Under the pieces are notes generated by a model. That model searched no databases, had not been told where the DNA came from, and saw nothing but the letters and a program-made list of their open reading frames with translations. A stretch of 64,000 nt of DNA from Hypomesus transpacificus (lineage: Eukaryota; Chordata; Actinopteri; Osmeriformes; Osmeridae): contig NC_061071.1 of the NCBI RefSeq assembly GCF_021917145.1, positions 5,558,470 to 5,622,469 of the forward strand, written 5' to 3'. Positions 24,501 through 35,699 of this stretch are shown here, one piece after another (the first letter of the stretch is position 1; each line of letters begins with the position of its first letter). The position numbers and the translations under genes were made by a program.

Positions 24501-25875
24501 ACAACAGTCGTGTGTCTGTGTGTGTGTTTTCCTCCAGGCTGCGTCTCCATCAGCGAGTGGGCCCAGGTGGTGGAGGCCGTCCTGAGGCTGGACCTCCCCT
24601 GGAGGACCCTGCGCCCGCGCCTCGCCCGCCTGGCACCAGATGGCAGCGTGGAGTACCAGTCCTGCTTCCAGGACATGGACCTGGGCCAGCCACTCCCCAG
24701 GGTCAGAACACAGAACGGAGAAACTAGGATATACTACAACGTAGAATGTACTAGAATGTAGGACATGTACTAGATTGGGGTCTCCAATCCTGTTCCCGGA
24801 GAGCTAATCTGCACGTTGGTTTTTGCTCGAGGCACACTTCTTTGACCTGATTCAACACTAGTTACCTGATAAACCATCTGATTATTAGACTCAGGTGTGC
24901 TAGATTATTGTACGAGCAAAAATCTACAGGCAGGTGGCTCTCCAGGAACAGGGTTGGAGACCCCTGTACGAGAATGTATACTGAATATATGTACGAGGTA
25001 AGAAGATAGAAGTAAGAAGATGTGCGTATTTAAATATATTACAAAGAATATGCGAGGATGAGGTATATTTGGACACAAGCTCTAGAGGTATGGCGGTCGG
25101 TGTTTGAATTCCACCCTGGTCCTTTCCTAACCTGAGCTGTGGTCTCCATCGCCCCAGGTGACCCCCGGCCTGGCGGAGACCCTGTACAGATACAGGACAG
25201 ACCTGGAGATCATCTTCAACATCATAGACAAAGATCAGTCAGGTGTGTCACACCAGGAAAGCATGATGGACAAGAGCCCCCCCACTTTGAGAAATGGTTC
25301 TGGACTAACCTGCTTTGAGAAATTGTTATCCACTAGCCTGCTCTAAGAAATCCTCACCCTTCTCATCCTGCCCACTCTCCTCTCCTTTGAGCTCCCATCC
25401 AATCCTCTCCTCTCATCCACTCTCCTCTCTTCTCTTCCCTGCTCTCCTCCTCTCTCCTCCTCTCTTCTCTCCTCTCGTCTCTCTTCTCCTCCTTTCTTCT
25501 CTGCTCTCCTCCTCTCTCCTCCTCTCTTCTCTCCTCTCGTCTCTCTTCTCCTCCTCTCTTCTCTGCTCTCCTCCTCTCTCCTCCTCTCTTCTCTCCTCTC
25601 GTCTCTCTTCTCCTCCTCTCTTCTCTGCTCTCCTCCTCTCTCCTCTCTTCTCTCCTCTCTTCTCTCCTCTCCTCTTTTCTCTTCTCCTCTCCTCCTCCGC
25701 AGGTCTAATCTCCATCGAGGAGTTCCGTCAAACCTGGCGCCTGTTCAGCACCCACCTGGGCGTCGCCGTGGACAACACTGCCATCGATGAGCTGGCAAGG
25801 AGCATCGACTTCAACAAAGACGGCAGCATCGACTTCAACGAGTTCCTGGAGGCTTTCAGGGTGGTGCACAAGTAG
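18514..25875 (+). CDS. ppef1: Serine/threonine phosphatase with EF-hands (PPEF1)
   Basis: Eighteen coding exons give 732 codons in unbroken phase: 18514-18565, 19092-19121, 19376-19503, 19980-20040, 20517-20686, 20759-20873, 20985-21031, 21202-21368, 21550-21586, 22007-22156, 22283-22443, 22699-22921, 23569-23754, 23929-24071, 24282-24388, 24538-24701, 25158-25242, 25703-25875. The start MGC matches the myristoylation/palmitoylation-type start of PPEF proteins. An IQ motif ([13 protein letters not shown], about 33-45) binds calmodulin. PPP catalytic motifs follow: GDLHG (186-190), GDFVDRG (215-221), RGNHE (246-250), HGG (300-302), RSHE (493-496). A Ser/Arg/Pro-rich insert (about 320-447), including RQAS/RQAG repeats, splits the catalytic domain. 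Canonical EF-hand loops lie at 588-599, 671-682 and 711-722. It is a calcium-regulated phosphatase, in mammals linked to sensory neurons. Its place beside phka2 favours ppef1 over ppef2. From exon 12 onward it lies in the first unit of a tandem amplification. Confidence 0.93.
19494..19836 (+). repeat. 33-bp minisatellite containing copies of the ppef1 exon 3 splice donor
   Basis: About ten copies of a 33-bp unit, CCAGCTACAGGTAGACC followed by TGTCTCACCTCTGTAA. The first copy overlaps the last bases of exon 3 (codons Q-L-Q) and its donor CAG/GTAGAC at 19503/19504. The next units repeat that donor at 33-bp steps (second at 19537). Most copies keep CAG/GTAGAC; the third has CAG/TTAGAC. The first downstream unit is open in frame and would add the 11 residues [12 protein letters not shown] stop appears at about 19594. 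Confidence 0.9.
23370..23562 (+). repeat. (CTCCT)n microsatellite before ppef1 exon 13
   Basis: A pure pyrimidine tract of CTCCT and CCCCT pentamers, about 190 bp, ending in the exon 13 acceptor CTCTTCAG. It acts as an extended polypyrimidine tract in unit 1 and is absent from units 2-4. Confidence 0.92.
24775..24965. mobile_element. Palindromic hAT-type MITE in ppef1 intron 16
   Basis: Left end GGGGTCTCCAATCCTGTTCC and right end GGAACAGGGTTGGAGACCCC are inverse of each other. Flanks GTACTAGA and GTACGAGA look like an 8-bp duplication with one mismatch. It is carried in every tandem unit, so it predates the amplification. Confidence 0.7.
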
Positions 25876-26135
25876 CAGAGCTGAGAGGGATGGAGGGAGG
25901 GGAGCTCCACTGATCCACCTGTGAGGTCCTGACTGGACAAGACTTGCCTCAGGGACACACACACATTCTCTATAAACCCTCATGTAAACACAGACAGGAT
26001 GTCTCATACACCGGAGAGTGTCTGGAAAGACTTTCCGGAGAATTCTGTACCTTTCGGGAGCATTTGGGGAAACATGAGGATTCTGGCGTTTTCTACAGCC
26101 ACGCGCTGGGGGTGCCTGGGCTTGTAAAGCTGTTC

Positions 26136-29100
26136 CCTTGCCCCGCCCCAGCCCCTCGCACGTGATGCCCAGCCTCTCCGGGTCCCTCCAGGTGCCCTTC
26201 CTGGACTCCCTGGTCGCCCTCACCCCTCCGGAGCCCCCCCGGGAGGAGCTGGAGTGGAAGCAGGTAGGAGGAGGGCGCCACCAGAGTAGCACGGCACCAC
26301 GCTTCTCCCAATGCACTGGAAGTACCTCCACCAGTTTGATCAAACTCTCCTTTCCTCTATCGTGGTTCAGTTGTTATCCAGACTTAAATGATACAATAGT
26401 CAGATCATTCCAAGTGTATTCATGCATGGAGAGGTTTCACAGCAATGGTGTGATCGGTTGTCTGTCCAATGTCAGATCCTACCCAAGCTTATAGGAAAGA
26501 CAAAGAACCTCACATAAACGACTTAAGAAGGAAGTCTGTTTTTGTTACAAATATGCTGATTAATACCTACCAACGGGTTCCAATTAGTCATCTCCATCAA
26601 TGCTGCATTCCTATAAGGAAGTGAGTTCAGAAGTCTCAAACCCTGAACCTAACAAAGCCGATAGGCCAATACATTCACATGCATGTAGTCTTGAAGTTAC
26701 CCTCACTTCTACCCTCACGTGCTGTGGAGTGACCCCAAGCCCCAGGAGGGGTGCAGTCCCAACACCTTCGGGGGAGGCGGCTGCTACTTTGGGCCAGACG
26801 TGACCCAGCGCCTGCTGGACAGACACGGCCTGACTCTGCTCATACGCTCCCACGAGTGTAAACAGGAGGGCTACGAACTGTGTCACCACGGAAAGGTACA
26901 CACAGACACACACACACACACACTGAGAGAAGCACACAAATACAGGTACGCAACATTGATGTGTACAAACACAGGCACACACACACTACTCTCATCAAAC
27001 TGCGAGTGTGTGTCCATCCATGTGTACGTGTGTGTGGCTGGCCGTGTGTTTGGTGTGTGTGTGTGTCAGGTGATCACCATCTTCTCAGCGTCTAACTACT
27101 ATGAGGAGGGCAGTAACCGTGGTGCCTACATTAAGCTGGGCTCAGAACTGGTGCCGCGCTTCTACCAGTACCAGGTCAGCCGATCCACCCGGAAACTCAC
27201 GCTCACACAGAGGTCAGTGTGTGTGTGTGTGTGTGTGTGTGGGGGGGGGGGTCTGTGTGTATAATCTGTAGAAAGTTTGTAAAAGATTAATTTAAGTGCG
27301 TGTGTGGGGTTTAGCTCTGAAGGATAAGTGTGTTTGTGTGTGTGTGTGTGCCGGGTGAGTGTAGCAGAAGGGTCAGCTCTGAAGGCTAAGTGTGTGTGTG
27401 TGTTTGTGTGTGTGTGTGCAGGGTGAGTGTAGCAGAGGGGTCAGCTCTGAAGGCTCTGCAGGAGAAGCTGTTTACTCATCGGTCAGAGCTCATGGCTGGG
27501 TTTCAGCAGTATGACCTGAACAACACTGGTAAGAGCTCTTTCATCCACCATCTTTTCTCTCTCTCTTTGTCTTTCCCTCCTCTCTCTATCTCTCTTTTCT
27601 ATGTCTATCTTCTCTCTCACTGTTCTTCACATCGTGTCAAACAACAGTCGTGTGTCTGTGTGTGTGTTTTCCTCCAGGCTGCGTCTCCATCAGCGAGTGG
27701 GCCCAGGTGGTGGAGGCCGTCCTGAGGCTGGACCTCCCCTGGAGGACCCTGCGCCCGCGCCTCGCCCGCCTGGCACCAGGTGGCAGCGTGGAGTACCAGT
27801 CCTGCTTCCAGGACATGGACCTGGGCCAGCCACTCCCCAGGGTCAGAACACAGAACGGAGAAACTAGGATATACTACAACGTAGAATGTACTAGAATGTA
27901 GGACATGTACTAGATTGGGGTCTCCAATCCTGTTCCCGGAGAGCTAATCTGCACGTTGGTTTTTGCTCGAGGCACACTTCTTTGACCTGATTCAACACTA
28001 GTTACCTGATAAACCATCTGATTATTAGACTCAGGTGTGCTAGATTATTGTACGAGCAAAAATCTACAGGCAGGTGGCTCTCCAGGAACAGGGTTGGAGA
28101 CCCCTGTACGAGAATGTATACTGAATATATGTACGAGGTAAGAAGATAGAAGTAAGAAGATGTGCGTATTTAAATATATTACAAAGAATATGCGAGGATG
28201 AGGTATATTTGGACACAAGCTCTAGAGGTATGGCGGTCGGTGTTTGAATTCCACCCTGGTCCTTTCCTAACCTAAGCTGTGGTCTCCATCGCCCCAGGTG
28301 ACCCCCGGCCTGGCGGAGACCCTGTACAGATACAGGACAGACCTGGAGATCATCTTCAACATCATAGACAAAGATCAGTCAGGTGTGTCACACCAGGAAA
28401 GCATGAAGGACAAGAGCCCCCCCACTTTGAGAAATGGTTCTGGACTAACCTGCTTTGAGAAATTGTTATCCACTAGCCTGCTCTAAGAAATCCTCACCCT
28501 TCTCATCCTGCCCACTCTCCTCTCCTTTGAGCTCCCATCCAATCCTCTCCTCTCATCCACTCTCCTCTCTTCTCTTCCCTGCTCTCCTCCTCTCTCCTCC
28601 TCTCTTCTCTCCTCTCGTCTCTCTTCTCCTCCTTTCTTCTCTGCTCTCCTCCTCTCTCCTCCTCTCTTCTCTCCTCTCGTCTCTCTTCTCCTCCTCTCTT
28701 CTCTGCTCTCCTCCTCTCTCCTCCTCTCTTCTCTCCTCTCGTCTCTCTTCTCCTCCTCTCTTCTCTGCTCTCCTCCTCTCTCCTCTCTTCTCTCCTCTCT
28801 TCTCTCCTCTCCTCTTTTCTCTTCTCCTCTCCTCCTCCGCAGGTCTAATCTCCATCGAGGAGTTCCGTCAAACCTGGCGCCTGTTCAGCACCCACCTGGG
28901 CGTCGCCGTGGACAACACTGCCATCGATGAGCTGGCAAGGAGCATCGACTTCAACAAAGACGGCAGCATCGACTTCAACGAGTTCCTGGAGGCTTTCAGG
29001 GTGGTGCACAAGTAGCAGAGCTGAGAGGGATGGAGGGAGGGGAGCTCCACTGATCCACCTGTGAGGTCCTGACTGGACAAGACTTGCCTCAGGGACACAC

Positions 29101-29275
29101 ACACATTCTCTATAAACCCTCATGTAAACACAGACAGGATGTCTCATACACCGGAGAGTGTCTGGAAAGACTTTCCGGAGAATTCTGTACCTTTCGGGAG
29201 CATTTGGGGAAACATGAGGATTCTGGCGTTTTCTACAGCCACGCGCTGGGGGTGCCTGGGCTTGTAAAGCTGTTC
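26136..29275 (+). pseudogene. ppef1 3' fragment, tandem unit 2
   Basis: Contains the 3' part of exon 12 (26136-26263), a 5'-truncated exon 13 (26719-26895), then intact-looking exons 14 (27070-27212), 15 (27422-27528), 16 (27678-27841), 17 (28298-28382) and 18 (28843-29015, with stop). The exon 13 acceptor and first nine or so bases are deleted. Exon 12 has no acceptor of its own. The N-terminal IQ region, metal-binding GDLHG, GDFVDRG and RGNHE motifs are absent. Exon 13 has FGGGG where unit 1 and mammals have the R (FRGGG). Exon 16 has a D-to-G change (LAPGGS). Exons 14-18 keep their splice sites, so they could be used as alternative exons of ppef1. Confidence 0.88.
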
Positions 29276-32200
29276 CCTTGCCCCGCCCCAGCCCCTCGCA
29301 CGTGATGCCCAGCCTCTCCGGGTCCCTCCAGGTGCCCTTCCTGGACTCCCTGGTCGCCCTCACCCCTCCGGAGCCCCCCCGGGAGGAGCTGGAGTGGAAG
29401 CAGGTAGGAGGAGGGCACCACCAGAGTAGCACGGCACCACGCTTCTCCCAATGCACTGGAAGTACCTCCACCAGTTTGATCAAACTCTCCTTTCCTCTAT
29501 CGTGGTTCAGTTGTTATCCAGACTTAAATGATACAATAGTCAGATCATTCCAAGTGTATTCATGCATGGAGAGGTTTCACAGCAATGGTGTGATCGGTTG
29601 TCTGTCCAATGTCAGATCCTACCCAAGCTTATAGGAAAGACAAAGAACCTCACATAAACGACTTAAGAAGGAAGTCCGTTTTTGTTACAAATATGCTGAT
29701 TAATACCTACCAACGGGTTCCAATTAGTCATCTCCATCAATGCTGCATTCCTATAAGGAAGTGAGTTCAGAAGTCTCAAACCCTGAACCTAACAAAGCCG
29801 ATAGGCCAATACATTCACATGCATGTAGTCTTGAAGTTACCCTCACTTCTACCCTCACGTGCTGTGGAGTGACCCCAAGCCCCAGGAGGGGTGCAGTCCC
29901 AACACCTTCGGGGGAGGCGGCTGCTACTTTGGGCCAGACGTGACCCAGCGCCTGCTGGACAGACACGGCCTGACTCTGCTCATACGCTCCCACGAGTGTA
30001 AACAGGAGGGCTACGAACTGTGTCACCACGGAAAGGTACACACAGACACACACACACACACACTGAGAGAAGCACACAAATACAGGTACGCAACATTGAT
30101 GTGTACAAACACAGGCACACACACACTACTCTCATCAAACTGCGAGTGTGTGTCCATCCATGTGTACGTGTGTGTGGCTGGCCGTGTGTTTGGTGTGTGT
30201 GTGTGTCAGGTGATCACCATCTTCTCAGCGTCTAACTACTATGAGGAGGGCAGTAACCGTGGTGCCTACATTAAGCTGGGCTCAGAACTGGTGCCGCGCT
30301 TCTACCAGTACCAGGTCAGCCGATCCACCCGGAAACTCACGCTCACACAGAGGTCAGTGTGTGTGTGTGTGTGTGTGTGTGGGGGGGGGGGGTCTGTGTG
30401 TATAATCTGTAGAAAGTTTGTAAAAGATTAATTTAAGTGCGTGTGTGGGGTTTAGCTCTGAAGGATAAGTGTGTTTGTGTGTGTGTGTGTGCCGGGTGAG
30501 TGTAGCAGAAGGGTCAGCTCTGAAGGCTAAGTGTGTGTGTGTGTTTGTGTGTGTGTGTGCAGGGTGAGTGTAGCAGAGGGGTCAGCTCTGAAGGCTCTGC
30601 AGGAGAAGCTGTTTACTCATCGGTCAGAGCTCATGGCTGGGTTTCAGCAGTATGACCTGAACAACACTGGTAAGAGCTCTTTCATCCACCATCTTTTCTC
30701 TCTCTCTTTGTCTTTCCCTCCTCTCTCTATCTCTCTTTTCTATGTCTATCTTCTCTCTCACTGTTCTTCACATCGTGTCAAACAACAGTCGTGTGTCTGT
30801 GTGTGTGTTTTCCTCCAGGCTGCGTCTCCATCAGCGAGTGGGCCCAGGTGGTGGAGGCCGTCCTGAGGCTGGACCTCCCCTGGAGGACCCTGCGCCCGCG
30901 CCTCGCCCGCCTGGCACCAGATGGCAGCGTGGAGTACCAGTCCTGCTTCCAGGACATGGACCTGGGCCAGCCACTCCCCAGGGTCAGAACACAGAACGGA
31001 GAAACTAGGATATACTACAACGTAGAATGTACTAGAATGTAGGACATGTACTAGATTGGGGTCTCCAATCCTGTTCCCGGAGAGCTAATCTGCACGTTGG
31101 TTTTTGCTCGAGGCACACTTCTTTGACCTGATTCAACACTAGTTACCTGATAAACCATCTGATTATTAGACTCAGGTGTGCTAGATTATTGTACGAGCAA
31201 AAATCTACAGGCAGGTGGCTCTCCAGGAACAGGAATGGAGACCCCTGTACGAGAATGTATACTGAATATATGTACGAGGTAAGAAGATAGAAGTAAGAAG
31301 ATGTGCGTATTTAAATATATTACAAAGAATATGCGAGGATGAGGTATATTTGGACACAAGCTCTAGAGGTATGGCGGTCGGTGTTTGAATTCCACCCTGG
31401 TCCTTTCCTAACCTGAGCTGTGGTCTCCATCGCCCCAGGTGACCCCCGGCCTGGCGGAGACCCTGTACAGATACAGGACAGACCTGGAGATCATCTTCAA
31501 CATCATAGACAAAGATCAGTCAGGTGTGTCACACCAGGAAAGCATGATGGACAAGAGCCCCCCCACTTTGAGAAATGGTTCTGGACTAACCTGCTTTGAG
31601 AAATTGTTATCCACTAGCCTGCTCTAAGAAATCCTCACCCTTCTCATCCTGCCCACTCTCCTCTCCTTTGAGCTCCCATCCAATCCTCTCCTCTCATCCA
31701 CTCTCCTCTCTTCTCTTCCCTGCTCTCCTCCTCTCTCCTCCTCTCTTCTCTCCTCTCGTCTCTCTTCTCCTCCTTTCTTCTCTGCTCTCCTCCTCTCTCC
31801 TCCTCTCTTCTCTCCTCTCGTCTCTCTTCTCCTCCTCTCTTCTCTGCTCTCCTCCTCTCTCCTCCTCTCTTCTCTCCTCTCGTCTCTCTTCTCCTCCTCT
31901 CTTCTCTGCTCTCCTCCTCTCTCCTCTCTTCTCTCCTCTCTTCTCTCCTCTTTTCTCTTCTCCTCTCCTCCTCCGCAGGTCTAATCTCCATCGAGGAGTT
32001 CCGTCAAACCTGGCGCCTGTTCAGCACCCACCTGGGCGTCGCCGTGGACAACACTGCCATCGATGAGCTGGCAAGGAGCATCGACTTCAACAAAGACGGC
32101 AGCATCGACTTCAACGAGTTCCTGGAGGCTTTCAGGGTGGTGCACAAGTAGCAGAGCTGAGAGGGATGGAGGGAGGGGAGCTCCACTGATCCACCTGTGA

Positions 32201-32411
32201 GGTCCTGACTGGACAAGACTTGCCTCAGGGACACACACACATTCTCTATAAACCCTCATGTAAACACAGACAGGATGTCTCATACACCGGAGAGTGTCTG
32301 GAAAGACTTTCCGGAGAATTCTGTACCTTTCGGGAGCATTTGGGGAAACATGAGGATTCTGGCGTTTTCTACAGCCACGCGCTGGGGGTGCCTGGGCTTG
32401 TAAAGCTGTTC
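29276..32411 (+). pseudogene. ppef1 3' fragment, tandem unit 3
   Basis: Same structure as unit 2: exon 12 remnant, acceptor-less exon 13 (29859-30035), exon 14 (30210-30352), 15 (30563-30669), 16 (30819-30982), 17 (31439-31523), 18 (31979-32151, with stop). Exon 16 has the ancestral D (LAPDGS). The pyrimidine-rich intron before exon 18 is five bases shorter. It shares the exon 13 deletion and R-to-G change with units 2 and 4. Confidence 0.88.
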
Positions 32412-35400
32412 CCTTGCCCCGCCCCAGCCCCTCGCACGTGATGCCCAGCCTCTCCGGGTCCCTCCAGGTGCCCTTCCTGGACTCCCTGGTCGCCCTCACC
32501 CCTCCGGAGCCCCCCCGGGAGGAGCTGGAGTGGAAGCAGGTAGGAGGAGGGCGCCACCAGAGTAGCACGGCACCACGCTTCTCCCAATGCACTGGAAGTA
32601 CCTCCACCAGTTTGATCAAACTCTCCTTTCCTCTATCGTGGTTCAGTTGTTATCCAGACTTAAATGATACAATAGTCAGATCATTCCAAGTGTATTCATG
32701 CATGGAGAGGTTTCACAGCAATGGTGTGATCGGTTGTCTGTCCAATGTCAGATCCTACCCAAGCTTATAGGAAAGACAAAGAACCTCACATAAACGACTT
32801 AAGAAGGAAGTCCGTTTTTGTTACAAATATGCTGATTAATACCTACCAACGGGTTCCAATTAGTCATCTCCATCAATGCTGCATTCCTATAAGGAAGTGA
32901 GTTCAGAAGTCTCAAACCCTGAACCTAACAAAGCCGATAGGCCAATACATTCACATGCATGTAGTCTTGAAGTTACCCTCACTTCTACCCTCACGTGCTG
33001 TGGAGTGACCCCAAGCCCCAGGAGGGGTGCAGTCCCAACACCTTCGGGGGAGGCGGCTGCTACTTTGGGCCAGACGTGACCCAGCGCCTGCTGGACAGAC
33101 ACGGCCTGACTCTGCTCATACGCTCCCACGAGTGTAAACAGGAGGGCTACGAACTGTGTCACCACGGAAAGGTACACACAGACACACACACACACACACT
33201 GAGAGAAGCACACAAATACAGGTACGCAACATTGATGTGTACAAACACAGGCACACACACACTACTCTCATCAAACTGCGAGTGTGTGTCCATCCATGTG
33301 TACGTGTGTGTGGCTGGCCGTGTGTTTGGTGTGTGTGTGTGTCAGGTGATCACCATCTTCTCAGCGTCTAACTACTATGAGGAGGGCAGTAACCGTGGTG
33401 CCTACATTAAGCTGGGCTCAGAACTGGTGCCGCGCTTCTACCAGTACCAGGTCAGCCGATCCACCCGGAAACTCACGCTCACACAGAGGTCAGTGTGTGT
33501 GTGTGTGTGTGTGTGGGGGGGGGGGTTCTGTGTGTATAATCTGTAGAAAGTTTGTAAAAGATTAATTTAAGTGCGTGTGTGGGGTTTAGCTCTGAAGGAT
33601 AAGTGTGTTTGTGTGTGTGTGTGTGCCGGGTGAGTGTAGCAGAAGGGTCAGCTCTGAAGGCTAAGTGTGTGTGTGTGTTTGTGTGTGTGTGTGCAGGGTG
33701 AGTGTAGCAGAGGGGTCAGCTCTGAAGGCTCTGCAGGAGAAGCTGTTTACTCATCGGTCAGAGCTCATGGCTGGGTTTCAGCAGTATGACCTGAACAACA
33801 CTGGTAAGAGCTCTTTCATCCACCATCTTTTCTCTCTCTCTTTGTCTTTCCCTCCTCTCTCTATCTCTCTTTTCTATGTCTATCTTCTCTCTCACTGTTC
33901 TTCACATCGTGTCAAACAACAGTCGTGTGTCTGTGTGTGTGTTTTCCTCCAGGCTGCGTCTCCATCAGCGAGTGGGCCCAGGTGGTGGAGGCCGTCCTGA
34001 GGCTGGACCTCCCCTGGAGGACCCTGCGCCCGCGCCTCGCCCGCCTGGCACCAGATGGCAGCGTGGAGTACCAGTCCTGCTTCCAGGACATGGACCTGGG
34101 CCAGCCACTCCCCAGGGTCAGAACACAGAACGGAGAAACTAGGATATACTACAACGTAGAATGTACTAGAATGTAGGACATGTACTAGATTGGGGTCTCC
34201 AATCCTGTTCCCGGAGAGCTAATCTGCACGTTGGTTTTTGCTCGAGGCACACTTCTTTGACCTGATTCAACACTAGTTACCTGATAAACCATCTGATTAT
34301 TAGACTCAGGTGTGCTAGATTATTGTACGAGCAAAAATCTACAGGCAGGTGGCTCTCCAGGAACAGGGTTGGAGACCCCTGTACGAGAATGTATACTGAA
34401 TATATGTACGAGGTAAGAAGATAGAAGTAAGAAGATGTGCGTATTTAAATATATTACAAAGAATATGCGAGGATGAGGTATATTTGGACACAAGCTCTAG
34501 AGGTATGGCGGTCGGTGTTTGAATTCCACCCTGGTCCTTTCCTAACCTGAGCTGTGGTCTCCATCGCCCCAGGTGACCCCCGGCCTGGCGGAGACCCTGT
34601 ACAGATACAGGACAGACCTGGAGATCATCTTCAACATCATAGACAAAGATCAGTCAGGTGTGTCACACCAGGAAAGCATGATGGACAAGAGCCCCCCCAC
34701 TTTGAGAAATGGTTCTGGACTAACCTGCTTTGAGAAATTGTTATCCACTAGCCTGCTCTAAGAAATCCTCACCCTTCTCATCCTGCCCACTCTCCTCTCC
34801 TTTGAGCTCCCATCCAATCCTCTCCTCTCATCCACTCTCCTCTCTTCTCTTCCCTGCTCTCCTCCTCTCTCCTCCTCTCTTCTCTCCTCTCGTCTCTCTT
34901 CTCCTCCTTTCTTCTCTGCTCTCCTCCTCTCTCCTCCTCTCTTCTCTCCTCTCGTCTCTCTTCTCCTCCTCTCTTCTCTGCTCTCCTCCTCTCTCCTCCT
35001 CTCTTCTCTCCTCTCGTCTCTCTTCTCCTCCTCTCTTCTCTGCTCTCCTCCTCTCTCCTCTCTTCTCTCCTCTCTTCTCTCCTCTTTTCTCTTCTCCTCT
35101 CCTCCTCCGCAGGTCTAATCTCCATCGAGGAGTTCCGTCAAACCTGGCGCCTGTTCAGCACCCACCTGGGCGTCGCCGTGGACAACACTGCCATCGATGA
35201 GCTGGCAAGGAGCATCGACTTCAACAAAGACGGCAGCATCGACTTCAACGAGTTCCTGGAGGCTTTCAGGGTGGTGCACAAGTAGCAGAGCTGAGAGGGA
35301 TGGAGGGAGGGGAGCTCCACTGATCCACCTGTGAGGTCCTGACTGGACAAGACTTGCCTCAGGGACACACACACATTCTCTATAAACCCTCATGTAAACA

Positions 35401-35545
35401 CAGACAGGATGTCTCATACACCGGAGAGTGTCTGGAAAGACTTTCCGGAGAATTCTGTACCTTTCGGGAGCATTTGGGGAAACATGAGGATTCTGGCGTT
35501 TTCTACAGCCACGCGCTGGGGGTGCCTGGGCTTGTAAAGCTGTTC
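32412..35545 (+). pseudogene. ppef1 3' fragment, tandem unit 4, followed by the only visible poly(A) signal
   Basis: Exon 13 remnant 32995-33171, exon 14 33346-33488, 15 33697-33803, 16 33953-34116, 17 34573-34657, 18 35113-35285 with stop. This unit alone continues into the original downstream sequence, with AATAAA at 35681. The genuine ppef1 3' end therefore probably lies after unit 4. Transcripts that finish splicing in unit 1 would have to read through or use a cryptic signal. Confidence 0.88.
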
Positions 35546-35680
35546 TTCTGCAGGATAAAACTGTCGTTAGCAGTTAGCATCTTTATTGTTTTAAAACCTG
35601 TGCGCATGTCTGCGTGTGTACATGAACACTTCCCATGCTCATCAGCTGGTCTGGATCTCTTTGTACTGCAGTATAACATC

Positions 35681-35686
35681 AATAAA
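35681..35686 (+). terminator. Polyadenylation signal downstream of ppef1 unit 4
   Basis: AATAAA about 395 bp after the unit 4 stop, followed by a GT-rich tract typical of a downstream element. No AATAAA was seen between the stop of units 1-3 and the next unit joint. Confidence 0.7.
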
Positions 35687-35699
35687 ATGCCTTTTCAAC

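Larger units (their letters stand above)
22794..35545 (+). repeat. Four-unit tandem amplification of the ppef1 3' half
   Basis: The units are 22794-26135, 26136-29275, 29276-32411 and 32412-35545 (3342, 3140, 3136 and 3134 bp). Each joint reads GTAAAGCTGTTC then CCTTGCCCCGCCCC, linking sequence 3' of the stop to the middle of exon 12. The units look almost identical by eye, differing by scattered substitutions and length changes in simple repeats. Unit 1 is longer because it keeps a CTCCT microsatellite before exon 13. Units 2-4 share a deletion there, so they probably derive from one another after the first duplication. Confidence 0.95.

Noticed and set aside
25315..25875. Long Ser/Leu/Pro-rich open frame leading into the last ppef1 exon (and its copies in units 2-4)
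   Set aside because: The Ser/Leu part is the translation of the pyrimidine-rich intron repeat; only the last 57 residues, after the CCGCAG acceptor, are real coding sequence.
25705..26343. 212-codon minus-strand open frame repeated in units 2 and 3
   Set aside because: It is antisense to exon 18 and to the exon 12 remnant; its recurrence comes from the tandem duplication, and it has no family resemblance.
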